64,000 bases of DNA, from contig BGZK01000760.1 of NCBI GenBank assembly GCA_005406025.1, positions 124,001 to 188,000 on the forward strand, read 5' to 3'. The notes below the pieces were generated by a model. The model made no database searches, was not told where the DNA came from, and was given only the letters and a program-made list of their open reading frames with translations. Positions 22,497 through 64,000 of the stretch are shown one piece after another. The first letter of the stretch is position 1. The number at the start of each line of letters is the position of its first letter. Source of the DNA: Eumeta japonica. Lineage: Eukaryota > Arthropoda > Insecta > Lepidoptera > Psychidae. Both the position numbers and the translations under genes were made by a program.

Positions 22497-23756
22497 CTTT
22501 TTTAACTGATGATAATTATTTTGAATTGATTGTATTAATTAAAATCATCGTCTATATATGGTAACAAAATTAATATCTCACTTCCGCGATTTATATTCGC
22601 GACACAAAATAGACGACGCTCGTCGGCTACGTACAAGCGGACAGTGTTTATACTAAAAGAAATATGTGTTTAAAAACGGAAGTTGTTGAAAGTAAAATGA
22701 AAACGGTTTAATTTTTTTTTTAATATGCTTTCAGTAATGTTTTTATCATCATATTTTTATAATTATTCTTTTTATCGTGAACAATATTATGCTGTTATTC
22801 GACTTATAACACACTAATATAATGACTGCATACGCATGTAATATGCAGTGATTATATTAGTGCGTTACAAATGCGATATCGCGTATAGGCGACAGACAGA
22901 TGTTATGTTATATCTGTATGGATTTATAATATCAAATTGTGAAGTTTAGTTTCGGGATATTTGTATTAGATAATTATTATTTATTATACATAATTTTCTC
23001 ACAAATAAACACCACCAACACCTTCACAATTCAGCAATCAATTCAACGAAATACATACACCTTGTTTTATACTTTTTAGTCATTCTTTCCACGAAAGCGT
23101 TTTCTTTTTTAAACTTTGTTTTTATATGATATGATCTGTGCTTTACCCGTATCTTTTCGGTTCTGTAGTCTTAGCATTAAAGAAAAAGGAAAAGGCTAAT
23201 TCTTAGTTTTATGTTTTAATAGCTATTATACAGAATCCTATTAGCAAAATAATCGGATTGTAAATTTTAGTTTATTGTCCCAAAAGGATGCTTGTAAACA
23301 GGCGTACTGCAATGAGAAAAACATTATCACGTAAAAGGTAATTACGAAATACGGTTATCATTCTTAAAACAAAATTATCTCAAACACTTTTGCTTATATG
23401 AATACGCTGCACGATTACAAACATTGCGGCTAACACATTTATCATGATTATATCAATTCATGTATAAAGGACGTTTAAAATGTTGTAAAATATTATGAAA
23501 TATTTCTAGATTTCACAAATTTTGTAATAGTTTATTATATTGTTTGTTGCATTAAAATTATAATTCTAATATACTTAATATAATAAGAATAATAATAATT
23601 TAAACTCGCGCCCATTTCCCAGATGGGTAGGTTCGAATTCGAAATTCGAGTTCAAATTCGATGATCGAATGAATGTCGATCTTTTAAAATTTAAATGAAA
23701 TTTTGCATGCATGTGTAAATCGGATGACAATGCAATATTATTATGACACAGAGCTG
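22497..23756. other. Intergenic DNA upstream of copy B
   Basis: AT-rich, with one GC-richer island at 22580-22660 (ACGACGCTCGTCGGCTACG) just upstream of candidate exon 1. TATAAAC and TATAAAT words on the minus strand near 22655 and 22607 could serve as promoters, but this is weak. Confidence 0.3.
22812..22862. repeat. Hairpin with 20-bp arms, one mismatch
   Basis: 22812-22831 and 22843-22862 are reverse complements apart from one base. Imperfect pairing extends a few bases outward. Lies about 320 bp upstream of the candidate exon 1 of copy B. Confidence 0.85.
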
Positions 23757-25272
23757 ATGTGATGATGGAGCTGCATGGTGGCCATAGGAACTACGTAATT
23801 AAACGACGCAACCCCATCGAGTTTGCGCCCGTTTGATTTGCCTTGACGAGTACTTTGATACTACATGGTAACCAGGGTCTGATGATGGAGCTGGAAGGTA
23901 GCCATAGGAACTCCGAATTAAACGACGCAACCCCATCGATTTTGGGCTTGTTTGGTTCGTCTTGACAAGTACTTTGATACTATATGGTAATCAGTGTCTG
24001 ATGGTGGAGCTGGAAGGTGGCCATAGGAACTCCGTAATTAAACGACGCAACCCCATCGAGTTTGGGCTGGTTTGATTCGTCTTGACGAGTACTTTGATAC
24101 TTTATGGTAACTAGGGTCTGATGATGGAGCTGGAAGGTGGCCATAGGAACTACGTAATTAAACGACGCAACCCCATCGAGTTTGGGCTGGTTTGATTCGT
24201 CTTGACGAGTACTTTGATACTTTATGGTAACTAGGGTCTGATGATGGAGCTGGAAGGTGGCCATAGGAACTACGTAATTAAACGACGCAACCCCATCGAG
24301 TTTGGGCTGGTTTGATTCGTCTTGACGAGTACTTTGATACTTTATGGTAACTAGGGTCTGATCATGGAGCTGGAAGGTGGCCATAGGAACTACGTAATTA
24401 AACGACGCAACCCCATCGAGTTTGGGCTGGTTTGATTCGTCTTGACGAGTACTTTGATACTTTATGGTAACTAGGGTCTGATGATGGAGCTGGAAGGTGG
24501 CCATAGGAACTACGTAATTAAACGACGCAACCCCATCGAGTTTGCGCCCGTTTGATTTGCCTTGACGAGTACTTTGATACTACATGGTAACCAGGGTCTG
24601 ATGGTGGAGCTGGAAGGTGGCCATAGGAACTCCGTAATTAAACGACGCAACCCCATCGAGTTTGGGCTGGTTTGATTCGTCTTGACGAGTACTTTGATAC
24701 TTTATGGTAACTAGGGTCTGATGATGGAGCTGGAAGGTAGCCGTAGGAACTCCGTAATTAGACGACGCAACCCATCGAGTTTGAGCTTGTTTGATTCGTC
24801 TTGACGAGTACTTTGATACTACATGGTAACCAGGGTCTGATGGTGGAGCTGGAAGGTGGCCATAGGAACTCCGTAATTAAACGACGCAACCCATCGAGTT
24901 TGGGCTGGTTTGATTCGTCTTGACGAGTACTTTGATACTTTATGGTAACTAGGGTCTGATGATGGAGCTGGAAGGTGGCCATAGGAACTACGTAATTAAA
25001 CGACGCAACCCCATCGAGTTTGGGCTGGTTTGATTCGTCTTGACGAGTACTTTGATACTATATGGTAACTAGGGTCTGATGATGGAGCTGGAAGGTGGCC
25101 ATAAGAACTACGTAATTAAACGACACAACCCCATCGAGTTTGCGCCCGTTTGATTTGCCTGACGAGTACTTTGATACTATATGGTAACTAGGGTCTGATG
25201 GTGGAGCTGGAAGGTGGCCATAGGAATTACGTAATTAAACGACACAACCCCATCGAGTTTGGGCTCGTTTGT
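23757..25272. repeat. 120-bp minisatellite, about 12.6 units
   Basis: A unit of 120 bp (one unit, starting GATGATGGAGCTGGAAGGTG, contains CGACGCAACCCCATCGAGTT) repeats head to tail. Units fall into at least two variants (TTTGGGCTGG and TTTGCGCCCG) and some carry 1-bp deletions. Because 120 is a multiple of 3, a minus-strand frame stays open over several units with a 40-residue repeat (MATFQLHHQTLVTIKYQS...). That frame breaks at the 1-bp deletions and has no other sign of coding. It sits between copies A and B. Confidence 0.95.
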
Positions 25273-25334
25273 AATGATGCCAAAGAAGTTTAACTTCTCA
25301 CACACGTACATAAGTACGCGCACACATTTTTTTT

Positions 25335-25520
25335 TTTATAAAACTGGACACTTGGTTTGCTTTGGAGAATTGCCGTACTATGAATACTGATTGGTAAACA
25401 ACTATTTGTTTGCCGAAAGTTATAGAAGAACTAGATCAAAATAATCGTAAACGTCGTATTAACTTGCACAATGCCAGTTCTCATACGAGCAAACAGACGA
25501 TCTACTCTAGCACATATACG
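25335..25520 (+). mobile_element. Mariner-like transposase C-terminal fragment
   Basis: Pieces KTGHLVCFGELPYYE, then CLPKVIEELDQNN and RKRRINLHNASSHTSKQT. The HDNAS catalytic motif is degraded to HNASS. Same family as 26040-26570, in opposite orientation. Confidence 0.75.
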
Positions 25521-26039
25521 AAAACATTAGAAATAGATAAGACAGTGCAGAAATTAACATCGAAAGTTTGGCTACAATTTATTTATTAACAACTATTGTT
25601 GCTATATATTCACGTAGTATAATTCATGACGTCGATAACAATATAAATGACAGATTTCATAGTATTATCGAGAAATATTTATTGCATTGAGACAATCACT
25701 TATCACCATGTTGTACCCATATTTTAATTACTTTCTTTTTTAATTACAACTTATTGATATACAGTAATAAAAAAAATTGTCAACTAGATTAATATAATAA
25801 TATTTAAAATTGTTATAAAGTTTCAGCGCATTAACCCAATAATTCATTAGCATTTATCGACGATTCAAATTAAAAAAAAATAGCAAATACGTAGGGTGAA
25901 CTGAAAATTTTTGGAATGAATGAGAGAAAATTACTATGACTGGTTAAAAGTGAACTTATTGTATTTCAAAATATTCTCCATCAGCATAAATGCACGTCAA
26001 TTCATTTTTCAAAATATTTATGTCACTCCTTCCTGGTGA

Positions 26040-26570
26040 CCTCGGAAACATGTTTTTCATATACTTCGACAGCCTTTTCTGATGATGAAAATTTTGCGAA
26101 GAAAAAAAGTCACAAGATGCCAGGTCGGGACTTTATGCAGGAAAATGTTTTTATTTTTCAAAAATTTGTTTGTTTGATTGACCGTCTGAGAACTGGCGTC
26201 ATCGTGGTACAAGTTAATACGACGTTTACGGTTATTTTTATCGGGTTCCTCAATAACTGTGACAAACAAATGGTCGTGTCCCAATCACTATTCACGGTAC
26301 GACAATTCTCCAAAGCAACATAGCCCGTGTCCAATTTTATTAAGAAAAGAAGAAATCATTCGCTTAGAGGCACTTCGCTCGCGCGCCACTTTGGTTGGCG
26401 ATAGACCCATACAGGCGATTGCTACTTTATTTCGAGATCTTAGCAATAAATCCATGTTTCGGCACCTGTTTGCTATGTCCCACACCAAAGTTGACGCCCC
26501 TTCCTTGAATCCTGTAAGCATGGCATTGCACAAAGTGACGCGGTATCGGAACGATGGGATCTTCATTTGA
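26040..26570 (-). mobile_element. Mariner-like transposase fragment
   Basis: Minus-strand pieces TLCNAMLTGFKEGASTLVWD, LSPTKVARERSASKRMISSF, NKIGHGLCCFGEL and DKNNRKRRINLYHDDASSQT. It lies about 350 bp beyond the stop codon of copy A. Broken by frameshifts. Confidence 0.8.
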
Positions 26571-26913
26571 TTTTATTGTTTGTAAAAATACTTTTCATAA
26601 TAAAATTATTATTTATTTCACATATTTTATAAAAATTTACACTCACAAGCACAACACATTTATTAGTAATTCTTAAAAATACATTTATTACTTATAAATA
26701 ACATTCTTTGTCTAATTTTATGTACATCACATTTTCGGAGAAGATGAAATTTCTCTGCATGAAAATTATATTCATGAATATAAAAACATGAACATGAAAA
26801 CTTAATTATTAACAATCAAACGTGTATTTTTACATGGTATCTCATCGTCAGTGATATTACATCGATTTGGATTTGAAAAGGCTGACAGAGAGCTTAATAA
26901 GGCATAAATTAAT

Positions 26914-58458
<31,545 letters not shown>

Positions 58459-58859
58459 CTAAAACAGAATTATAAATGTGAAGTCAGAATGTAAAACTGT
58501 ATTAAAAATTAAATGCCAAAGAGAAAATAGTTTAGCCTTTGCAAGCTTTTAAACAATCAATATTGTTTAAAGACTCTGACATATCACCATGTGGCTAGAT
58601 TACAATCAGAGTTATTCCTGGTGAACTATATAAGCAGAAATATGTAATCTTTCTATGATTTTTGAAGGAAGAAAGGGATCGCCCCATCTTTCTCTGTGGT
58701 CGTCCTAAAAACTGATCAAGGGAATAGATACATCGTATCAACCATCCCAATATAATCAAGGGAAAGGATGCATCAGATAACCTATAGTAATTTGATAAGG
58801 ACTTGTAAATAAGCAGATCAATAATACTAGTAATCATTTTAGGGTGGAGTATTATTTCA

Positions 58860-59260
58860 GCGGATAGCGCAGATTGGGGCTTAAAAAAGATACGCAGGCA
58901 CAATCCTTGTTACCGTACGCTTTCACATCGGACCCCAGGGTTATGCCTCATCAAGAGAAGGAGCTCCTATTTTAAGTGAACTATCGCTGTTGGGCATTAG
59001 AGTAATGAGTAACCGTGCCGATGGCGCCCAGTATTTACGTTTCGACAGGGGCACCATGGTGATTTTAGTTCGTTGGAGACCGACCGATTAGTGTTCCTTA
59101 GGTGGTTGGTACGCATGAGGATATCCATGATGAAGATTAATGAAGAAGTGAGAAAATTGTATTTTCATGAAAAGGGCTCCAATTTAAATGCAAGAACATT
59201 CCCAAGAAAACGCTTAACGATTCGCCGTCCCATTGTAGCACATGGCATAGCAATGATCTG
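58860..59260. repeat. Dispersed repeat, possible retroelement 3' remnant
   Basis: The segment CCCAGGGTTATGCCTCATCA...GACCGACCGATTAGTGTTCC...GTACGCATGAGG (loosely quoted) is GC-balanced within AT-rich DNA and resembles lepidopteran LINE 3' sequence that I remember. No coding motif supports this. Confidence 0.3.
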
Positions 59261-59911
59261 TTACGACACTTTTGATATAAAGAACATTAATTATTCACAC
59301 CATTTTTTTATGGATGTTATCTATGAGTATTAAAAAAAATATCTATATGAATAATATAATTAATATATTTTGGTATGAGTTATTTTTACCATATGGGCGT
59401 AAAGGCTTGTCTGTATTTTTTCTGAAGTCCAATTATAATAAAAGTCCTATATTGTTCATATTTCCGTTACAATAACGCTGTTTTGGTTACAGAAATAAAG
59501 AGCTTTTAATTATTACTGTTCCATAGCACTATATTATTTATAAAATGCTGGACGTCCTTCAACGTAAGTTGTATCATTACATTGTGTTCGAGTCATAAAC
59601 ACGTATTTGCACCTACCGAGTCTACTAATTGTCATTACGCTGTCAATGTACTCAGAATCACGTTGATGACGCTCTGTCAAATATTTTTCTATTTTTCTTT
59701 ACGAACTCCATCTCGGAGTTCAGCGATAGGTGGCTATAATTTTATTGTTATATGTAATACTATTTTATTTCATCAAAATAATTGGGCCAGATCTTCCTCC
59801 GTCCACTCAAACAAACTTAGGTCGTCGCTATGCAACGCCGCTTCGCAGTTTTTCAGAGTTTTACGGTGAATTTTTTACCAAAAGATGAAAACGCTATATT
59901 GTAAAAGTAAA

Positions 59912-59957
59912 CGTAAGATTTGACAGGTAGCATATGAACAATCTGTCAAATCTTACG
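59912..59957. repeat. Hairpin with 15-bp perfect arms
   Basis: CGTAAGATTTGACAG (59912-59926) and its exact reverse complement (59943-59957) flank 16 bases. Confidence 0.85.
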
Positions 59958-60399
59958 GGGTAACATTTACGGGTTGCGTTTTTTCTTTTAGTATAAAGCG
60001 TCATAGATTAGCAATAATACCTTAGCAACCGACCTTCGCTCGGCATCTTTCGAATTTACCATAAGGAACTTTTCCAACGGGAAAAGTCAAATTTCCAACA
60101 GAAAAAGTTGCTTATGTTCATTTTGAAACAATATAGCGTGAGTCAATGTCCACTCGATAAGTACTTTTAATTTTTAAAGGAAACAAATAACAGCATTTGA
60201 TATAGGTTTCTTAATCATGGAAAATTTTAACACTACATAAACCGCGATACGAGCGACGTTTGATGCCGGTTGACCATTCAAAATCAAAATCAATATAAAA
60301 AATATCTTTATTTCATAGGTAATGAAATTACACTTGAAATAGGTCATTAATAAATTCATTACGATATTACCTCCCATTCCAAATGCTGATTCACCTAGA

Positions 60400-62225
60400 G
60401 AAGAATGGGGAAGAAATTAAAGGCTTGCTCTTTTTACTCATCAATACCAAGGATTTAGTCATTTATAATTTAGTTGACATTTAAAAATAATATGAAATAA
60501 CCTAATAGGCGAGCAGCTCAATCCCAGGGGCTTCTTTCATTAAGATATTCCAACAAGGTATAATAGCCCTTGCTATATAACTTTCTTTTAACGAAACGTT
60601 TAAACTCAGCAAATGGCAAATTTTGAATTTCAGCTGGGATCTTATTATAAAAGCGCACACATCCCCTTAAATGATTTATTAACTTTACTTAGACGGGTCT
60701 TATGAGCAGCAAGATCATTCTTATGTCTAGTGTTAATGTTATGGATGTCCCTCCTTTTTTAAAACGATTTTATATTTCTCTTGACATATATCAGGTTTTC
60801 GTATATATATTGTAATGCTAAAGTTAGGATATTAATTTCCTTAAATTTTTCTTTGAGAGATGTCATTGGTCTTAGATCATAAACAGCACGAATAGCTCGC
60901 TTCTGCAGCTCGAAAATTGTGTTAACATCGGCTGCGTGACCTCATAATTTAATTCCATAGGTCATAAGACTGAAAAAAAACTGGAATAAACTAGTCTTGC
61001 GGTGCTTTCGTCTGTAAGTTACCGAATTCTTTTGACTACATATGCTGCAGAACCAAGTCTTTTCGCTTATCTTGTAATATGAGAATTCCAACGTAACTTA
61101 GAATCTAAGGTGAGGCCAAGAAATAGGGTTGTGTCCACAATATCCAGTACCACGTTTTTGAACGTTACATTTGTGTCGATCAATTTAGAATCAGATAGGG
61201 AAAAATTTACAAGTTTTATTTTATTTTCATTGAGCAGTAGATTATTAATACTAAACCACTCAACGATTTCAGAGATGGTATTGTTTACTTCGTCAAAAGC
61301 TGGTTTATGTCTATCAATCTTAAAAAGTAAGGAGGTATCATCAGCAAACAATACAATCCCACGTCCATTCTTAACAAGATGTGGTAGATCATTTATGTAC
61401 ACTAGTAATAGAAATGGTCTAAGAACTGAACCCTGTGGTACGCTTATATTGACTGCAGATCCCGACAACCTCTCACTATTAATGTCAACCCTTGAATTCT
61501 ATCACTTAGATAAGACTCTAGAAGTCCAAGGGATCGACCCGTGACGCCATAATCATGTATTTTCCTGATCAATGTGTTATGATGAACGCAGTCAAATGCC
61601 TTGGAAAAATCACATAAAACACCAATCATGTCCCGTGAATCCTCCCAGGAATCAAAAACCTGCTGAATAAGCTCGACACCGGCTTCGGTTGTTGAGCGAC
61701 CCTTTGTGAATCCAAATTGTTTAACGTTCATCAAATTATTGTTATATTATTGCAATATTTGATTTAAAATAAGCTTTTCAAAAAATTTACTGAGCGTCGG
61801 TAGTATTGATATCGGTCGAAAGTTTGTAGGGCCAGATATACTACCGGATTCAAATAATTGAATTACTTTACTTTGCTTCATTAGATCCGGAAACACAACA
61901 CAATCGATGCATGCATTAAAAATCACTACTAGACATGGAGCAATACAATCTATTATTGAATCAATTATTTTTATGGAAACGCCATCAAGGTCGGCAGTTT
62001 CTTTCATTTTTATACATTTAAATGCTTTAAGAACGTCATTACAATGGACGTGGGTAAATGCAAACGAAACATCACAAACATCGACGTTACGTTTCAACAA
62101 AGATTCGGCGAGAGTGGGCGATGACTTCAGAGATTGTGTAGTTGAAACTGGAATACTAGCAAAGAACTTTTCAAAAGCAAAGGCAACTTCTGTTTTTTTT
62201 TTTTTAATTTTGTCATTCATTTTTA
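60400..62225 (-). mobile_element. 5'-truncated Jockey/CR1-like LINE with near-complete RT domain
   Basis: Reading down from 62220: EKFFASIPVSTTQSLKSSPT, then GPTNFRPISILPTLSKFFEK (RT motif 1), QFGFTKGRSTTEAGVELIQQ, GVLCDFSKAFDCVHHNTLIR (motif A Asp), VPQGSVLRPFLLLVYINDLP and GIVLFADDTSLLFKI (catalytic FADD, 61337-61348), then NNLLLNENKIKLVNF and downstream HAADVNTIFELQKRAIRAVY and FKRFVKRKLYSKGYYTL. One TAA (about 61746) and one frameshift (about 61480) interrupt it. The endonuclease domain is missing. The best preserved retroelement here. Confidence 0.88.
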
Positions 62226-62399
62226 ATTGAAATTAATCTAATTGAATGAATTCGATCCCGCGCTCGATCAATAACTCCAACCCACGCAGCGCAGCGCACT
62301 GTATTTATAATTGGCTGCTGCAGCAAAACTGATTAAAATTAATGTTTGTCTTGAGTCTATGTATTATACGTATATATTTACAAAAAAAAAGTATGTATG

Positions 62400-62530
62400 T
62401 GTATATGTATCAACTGTCTGGTACCCATAGTAAAAGCTTCGTTGCTTAGTTTGGGACCAGACGGTGCTGTGTATATATGTCCGAAGATATCATTATTATT
62501 ATAATTCAACGATCGAGTCTTATAACGATA
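62400..62530. repeat. Possible LINE/SINE 3' tail
   Basis: AGCTTCGTTGCTTAGTTTGG followed by GACCAGACGG and a run of ATTATTATT resembles the conserved 3' end of lepidopteran RTE/SINE elements as I remember it. GTCTGGTACCCA and TTGGGACCAGAC flank it as an imperfect inverted repeat. Confidence 0.4.
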
Positions 62531-62778
62531 AACATTTAAGTAGATAATATACTTACGTTACATAATGTGCAATAATTATTACCTAATACCTGTTCTTGCG
62601 TTAATAATGTTACGTAACATCCGTCTAATTTATGTCACATAGTGCCATTTGCTGTTAAAAAGGAATAGCGTAGGGACAACATTAATACCTTACATTCTTA
62701 CGAGATGGTGATTTTATAAAAAAATAAACGTTTTCCAGATTAGATTCCTATGTAAATAAAAAGCAATACTTTAGCAAA

Positions 62779-62779
62779 G

Positions 62780-62808
<29 letters not shown>
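62779..62808. repeat. (AT)n microsatellite
   Basis: About 15 AT dinucleotides in a row. Confidence 0.95.
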
Positions 62809-62811
<3 letters not shown>

Positions 62812-63195
62812 TTTATCTTCGAGGTTCTTAAAATAAAAATTTAAAAATTATAGTAAGACTACAATTTTTATTATTCGTTGAATTCAGATATATTCCAAAA
62901 ACTACGTGTTATACCAGTTTATGTTCTGGGATACATCGTCCAGTTCGTCCTTTGTTTGAAACATTATACAAAAATCATATTTCGGCTTTTAACAATAATA
63001 AAGTAGACCGATCTCATTTTGCCAAACATTTGATAGAAACTGGTCATACACAACTTAATAACGGTCACAAGTTCGATATATTACATGTGTGTGCAAAAGG
63101 GTCAGTTTAAATGTTTTGGAATCTTTTAAAATTGTAAAACATAATAATAATAATAAAATACTCAACGAAAAAATTAAAATTTACAAATCTACGTC

Positions 63196-63659
63196 GTTGG
63201 ACGCTTGCCTATAACAACGACAATAGTTTGGTGACAATTGACAAGCAATTGACATTTGACAAGTCTATTGGTGATGATCTGTGGCTGCTGATTAAGGAGT
63301 TTCTGTCACTCTTTTATGTATTACTCATTGCATGACCGCATGTCTCCAGTCATGCAATGAGTAGTACAGGATGTAGTAGTTTAACACTCCTGAAATCCTG
63401 GTACATGTCACTGTCTGCATTTTCCTGAGGATATGTTGATCAGGCACGAACCATAGGTATGTGGAAATAGTAGCATAACTATTTAGCGGACTAAGATAAG
63501 TAAAATACTAACACTTGCTTAGGTGTTCGAAGTTTGTCAATCCTCTCGAATTAATAATAATACATTTTATTGGATAGGGATTCCTAATGAAAGAATAGAT
63601 TCGACGGTATAGGTGTGCTGTACACTGCATATTATGCGTGTTGCAGGCAAGCGTCTAAC
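63196..63659. mobile_element. 464-bp element with terminal inverted repeats
   Basis: Left end GTTGGACGCTTGCCTATAAC and right end (minus strand) GTTAGACGCTTGCCTGCAAC match with few differences. No transposase inside. A partial relative lies at 7855-8105 in opposite orientation. Contains a 15-bp-arm hairpin at 63323-63364. Confidence 0.65.
63323..63364. repeat. Hairpin with 15-bp perfect arms
   Basis: TACTCATTGCATGAC and GTCATGCAATGAGTA flank 12 bases. Confidence 0.85.
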
Positions 63660-64000
63660 ACATTTAAAGTACGTAACTCTTTTCAATAAAATTTGCATCT
63701 CAGGAAGTAGCAAACGGTTGATAATTAATTATTTCTAATTCACATAGTTTCAGAATCCACGAAAACAGATTTTACACTGAATTTAGTTTTATGTCGTGCT
63801 AAGACTGTTCCTTATTCTGTTTTATATAAGTCAATGTTTTTTTTTTACAAAAATCACTTAAGCATAACCAAAAATTCATATATAAATTGAGTTCAGTTTC
63901 AAATATCAATAACATGCATGGCATGGTATATTTAAAAATTATTTTAAAAGCAATATGTTAACCGCAACTCGTAATAGAGTTAAGGTAATTTGTCAAACAA

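Noticed and set aside
23757..25272. Long repeated open frame (40-residue repeat) as a possible repetitive protein, or the array as CRISPR
   Set aside because: The frame is open only because the unit is 120 bp and lacks stops; units with 1-bp deletions break it. Units are contiguous, with no unique spacers, in an insect genome.
61110..61544. 144-codon plus-strand open frame, and the 107-codon one at 61907
   Set aside because: Antisense shadows of the LINE reverse transcriptase on the minus strand, where RT motifs are clear.

Overview
The window looks like nuclear DNA of an insect, most likely a moth or butterfly. Introns are AT-rich, exons are short and GC-richer with GT-AG junctions, and the intervening DNA is full of mariner, LINE, tRNA-derived SINE and MITE-like remnants. 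I see no bacterial features, rRNA, intact tRNA or CRISPR. The species call is inference from gene family and repeat style.

The host content is one ABC transporter locus of the ABCB (P-glycoprotein/MDR) full-transporter family, present as two tandem copies, both on the minus strand. Copy A runs from 58458 down to its stop codon at 26914. Twenty-one exons are visible, coding for about 1,200 residues in the order TMD1, NBD1, linker, TMD2, NBD2. Its extreme N-terminus is not found and probably lies beyond 64000. NBD2 has every motif. NBD1 lacks one leucine codon in Walker B, and one TMD2 exon (about 36372-36618) carries several small frame-breaking indels.

Copy B lies downstream of A (about 22496 down to 866) and runs off the left edge. 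It has the same exon order, but lacks the TM1-TM2 exon and has a truncated exon 3, a lost splice donor (GT to AT), an in-frame TGA inside a newly formed hairpin, single-base deletions in two exons, a GC donor and a lost leucine codon near the Q-loop. B is best read as a decaying pseudogene. One stretch of about 170 bp is almost identical to A, which suggests recent gene conversion.

Layout from left to right: 1-970, mariner fragment and exon B13. 970-5048, intron with a 59-bp palindrome, a fragment of a repeat-encoded ORF and a mariner piece. 5048-18373, exons B12 to B2 with a mariner in one intron. 18374-22374, microsatellite, mariner and MITE. 22375-22496, candidate first exon of B. 22497-26913, intergenic DNA with a 120-bp minisatellite of about 12.6 units and two mariner fragments. 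26914-33330, NBD2 exons of A, with a LINE split by a 1.68-kb element with terminal inverted repeats. 33331-42535, TMD2 and linker exons. 42368-45576, NBD1 exons around a mariner. 45577-58458, TMD1 exons with a LINE, two mariners and a MITE. 58459-64000, SINE-flanked intron or upstream DNA with a Jockey-like LINE and a second TIR element.

The most unusual structural signal is the number of nearly perfect short hairpins. One of them created the stop codon in B exon 6, where copy A preserves the state without the hairpin.
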